A DNA stretch of 5,214 nt from NCBI GenBank assembly GCA_022781015.1, contig JALEUF010000146.1:1-5214 (forward strand), in the 5' to 3' direction. Source of the stretch: Caryophanales bacterium. Lineage in GTDB: Bacteria; Bacillota_I; Bacilli_A; RFN20; CAG-826. The position numbers were made by a program, and so were the translations under genes. Within the stretch, counting starts at the first letter, position 1. Each line of letters starts with the position of its first letter. Under the pieces are notes generated by a model. It saw nothing but the letters and a program-made list of their open reading frames with translations, ran no database searches and was not told where the DNA came from. This document shows positions 5,044 through 5,214 of this stretch, piece after piece.

Positions 5044-5214
5044 TTATTTCAATATCTTCGCCAATCCACCTAGCGAGGTTTCTTTATAGGCGTTAGAAAG
5101 AGAATCACCTGTTAATTTCATTGCTAATACAACATCATCAAATGACACCATGTTTTTTCTAATAGGTTCGATGTGTTTTGCATACATGTATGAAGTATAT
5201 GCTCTTATGGCGCC
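5044..5214 (-). CDS. sdaAA: L-serine dehydratase, iron-sulfur type, alpha-subunit C-terminal end (partial)
   Basis: The last 56 codons and TAA stop of a gene that enters from beyond the right edge. The visible protein reads GAIRAYTSYMYAK near its start, then VSFDDVVLAMKLTG, and ends YKETSLGGLAKILK. The order of a small-residue helix, a 'V..D.V...M..TG' helix and the terminal ETSLGGLA motif matches the C-terminus of the alpha chain of oxygen-sensitive [4Fe-4S] L-serine ammonia-lyases, which turn L-serine into pyruvate and ammonia. The iron-sulfur cysteines lie outside the window, so activity cannot be judged. A single-chain SdaA is also possible; ending soon after GGLA without a terminal Cys fits the split form better. 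The fragment is too short for more than a family call. Confidence 0.78.
   Translation of the reverse strand, partial: GAIRAYTSYMYAKHIEPIRKNMVSFDDVVLAMKLTGDSLSNAYKETSLGGLAKILK

Noticed and set aside
1..5214. Search for CRISPR arrays, tRNA/rRNA, insertion sequences, phage genes or a defence cassette
   Set aside because: No spaced repeats, cloverleaf structures, transposase motifs or nuclease/defence domains were seen; the gene content is housekeeping plus hypothetical genes.

Overview
The window is ordinary-looking chromosomal DNA from a low-GC Gram-positive bacterium. It is most likely a Bacilli or Mollicutes-related lineage of the kind found among uncultured gut Firmicutes. This is inferred from AT-rich codons, purine-rich Shine-Dalgarno (SD) sites, a long-form HPF, a Cof-type HAD phosphatase and an iron-sulfur serine dehydratase. 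TGA works as a stop: the HAD gene ends on a TGA that overlaps the next start codon, and visible tryptophans are TGG. The standard bacterial code therefore applies, not the mycoplasma code. I cannot name a species.

Layout. (1) 2-1084 (+): metK, S-adenosylmethionine synthetase, missing about 30 N-terminal residues at the window edge. (2) 1226-1771 (+): long hibernation promoting factor, with its SD buried in a small GC-rich hairpin, ending at a strong terminator (1782-1822). (3) 1855-3966 (+): a three-gene operon. It holds a Cof-type HAD hydrolase that starts without a usable SD a few bases after a -10 box, an unrecognised helical protein whose start overlaps the HAD stop by 4 bases, and a small two-helix membrane protein. 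It closes with a terminator at 3981-4010. (4) 4015-4659 (+): a nitroreductase behind a striking three-copy 11-bp element, two direct and one inverted, that forms a perfect 22-bp palindrome. (5) Minus strand: a second small two-helix membrane protein (4661-4981), convergent with the nitroreductase with one base between the stop codons, and upstream of it the last 56 codons of an iron-sulfur L-serine dehydratase (5044-5214).

The known genes are housekeeping or stress genes: methyl-donor synthesis, ribosome hibernation, FMN oxidoreduction and serine deamination. The unexplained material is the HAD/helical/membrane operon, the 4045-4082 repeat-palindrome, and the regulatory oddities in front of hpf and the HAD gene. 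I see no phage, insertion sequence, CRISPR array or RNA gene. No stretch longer than 300 bases lacks a gene; the largest gap is 3967-4137.
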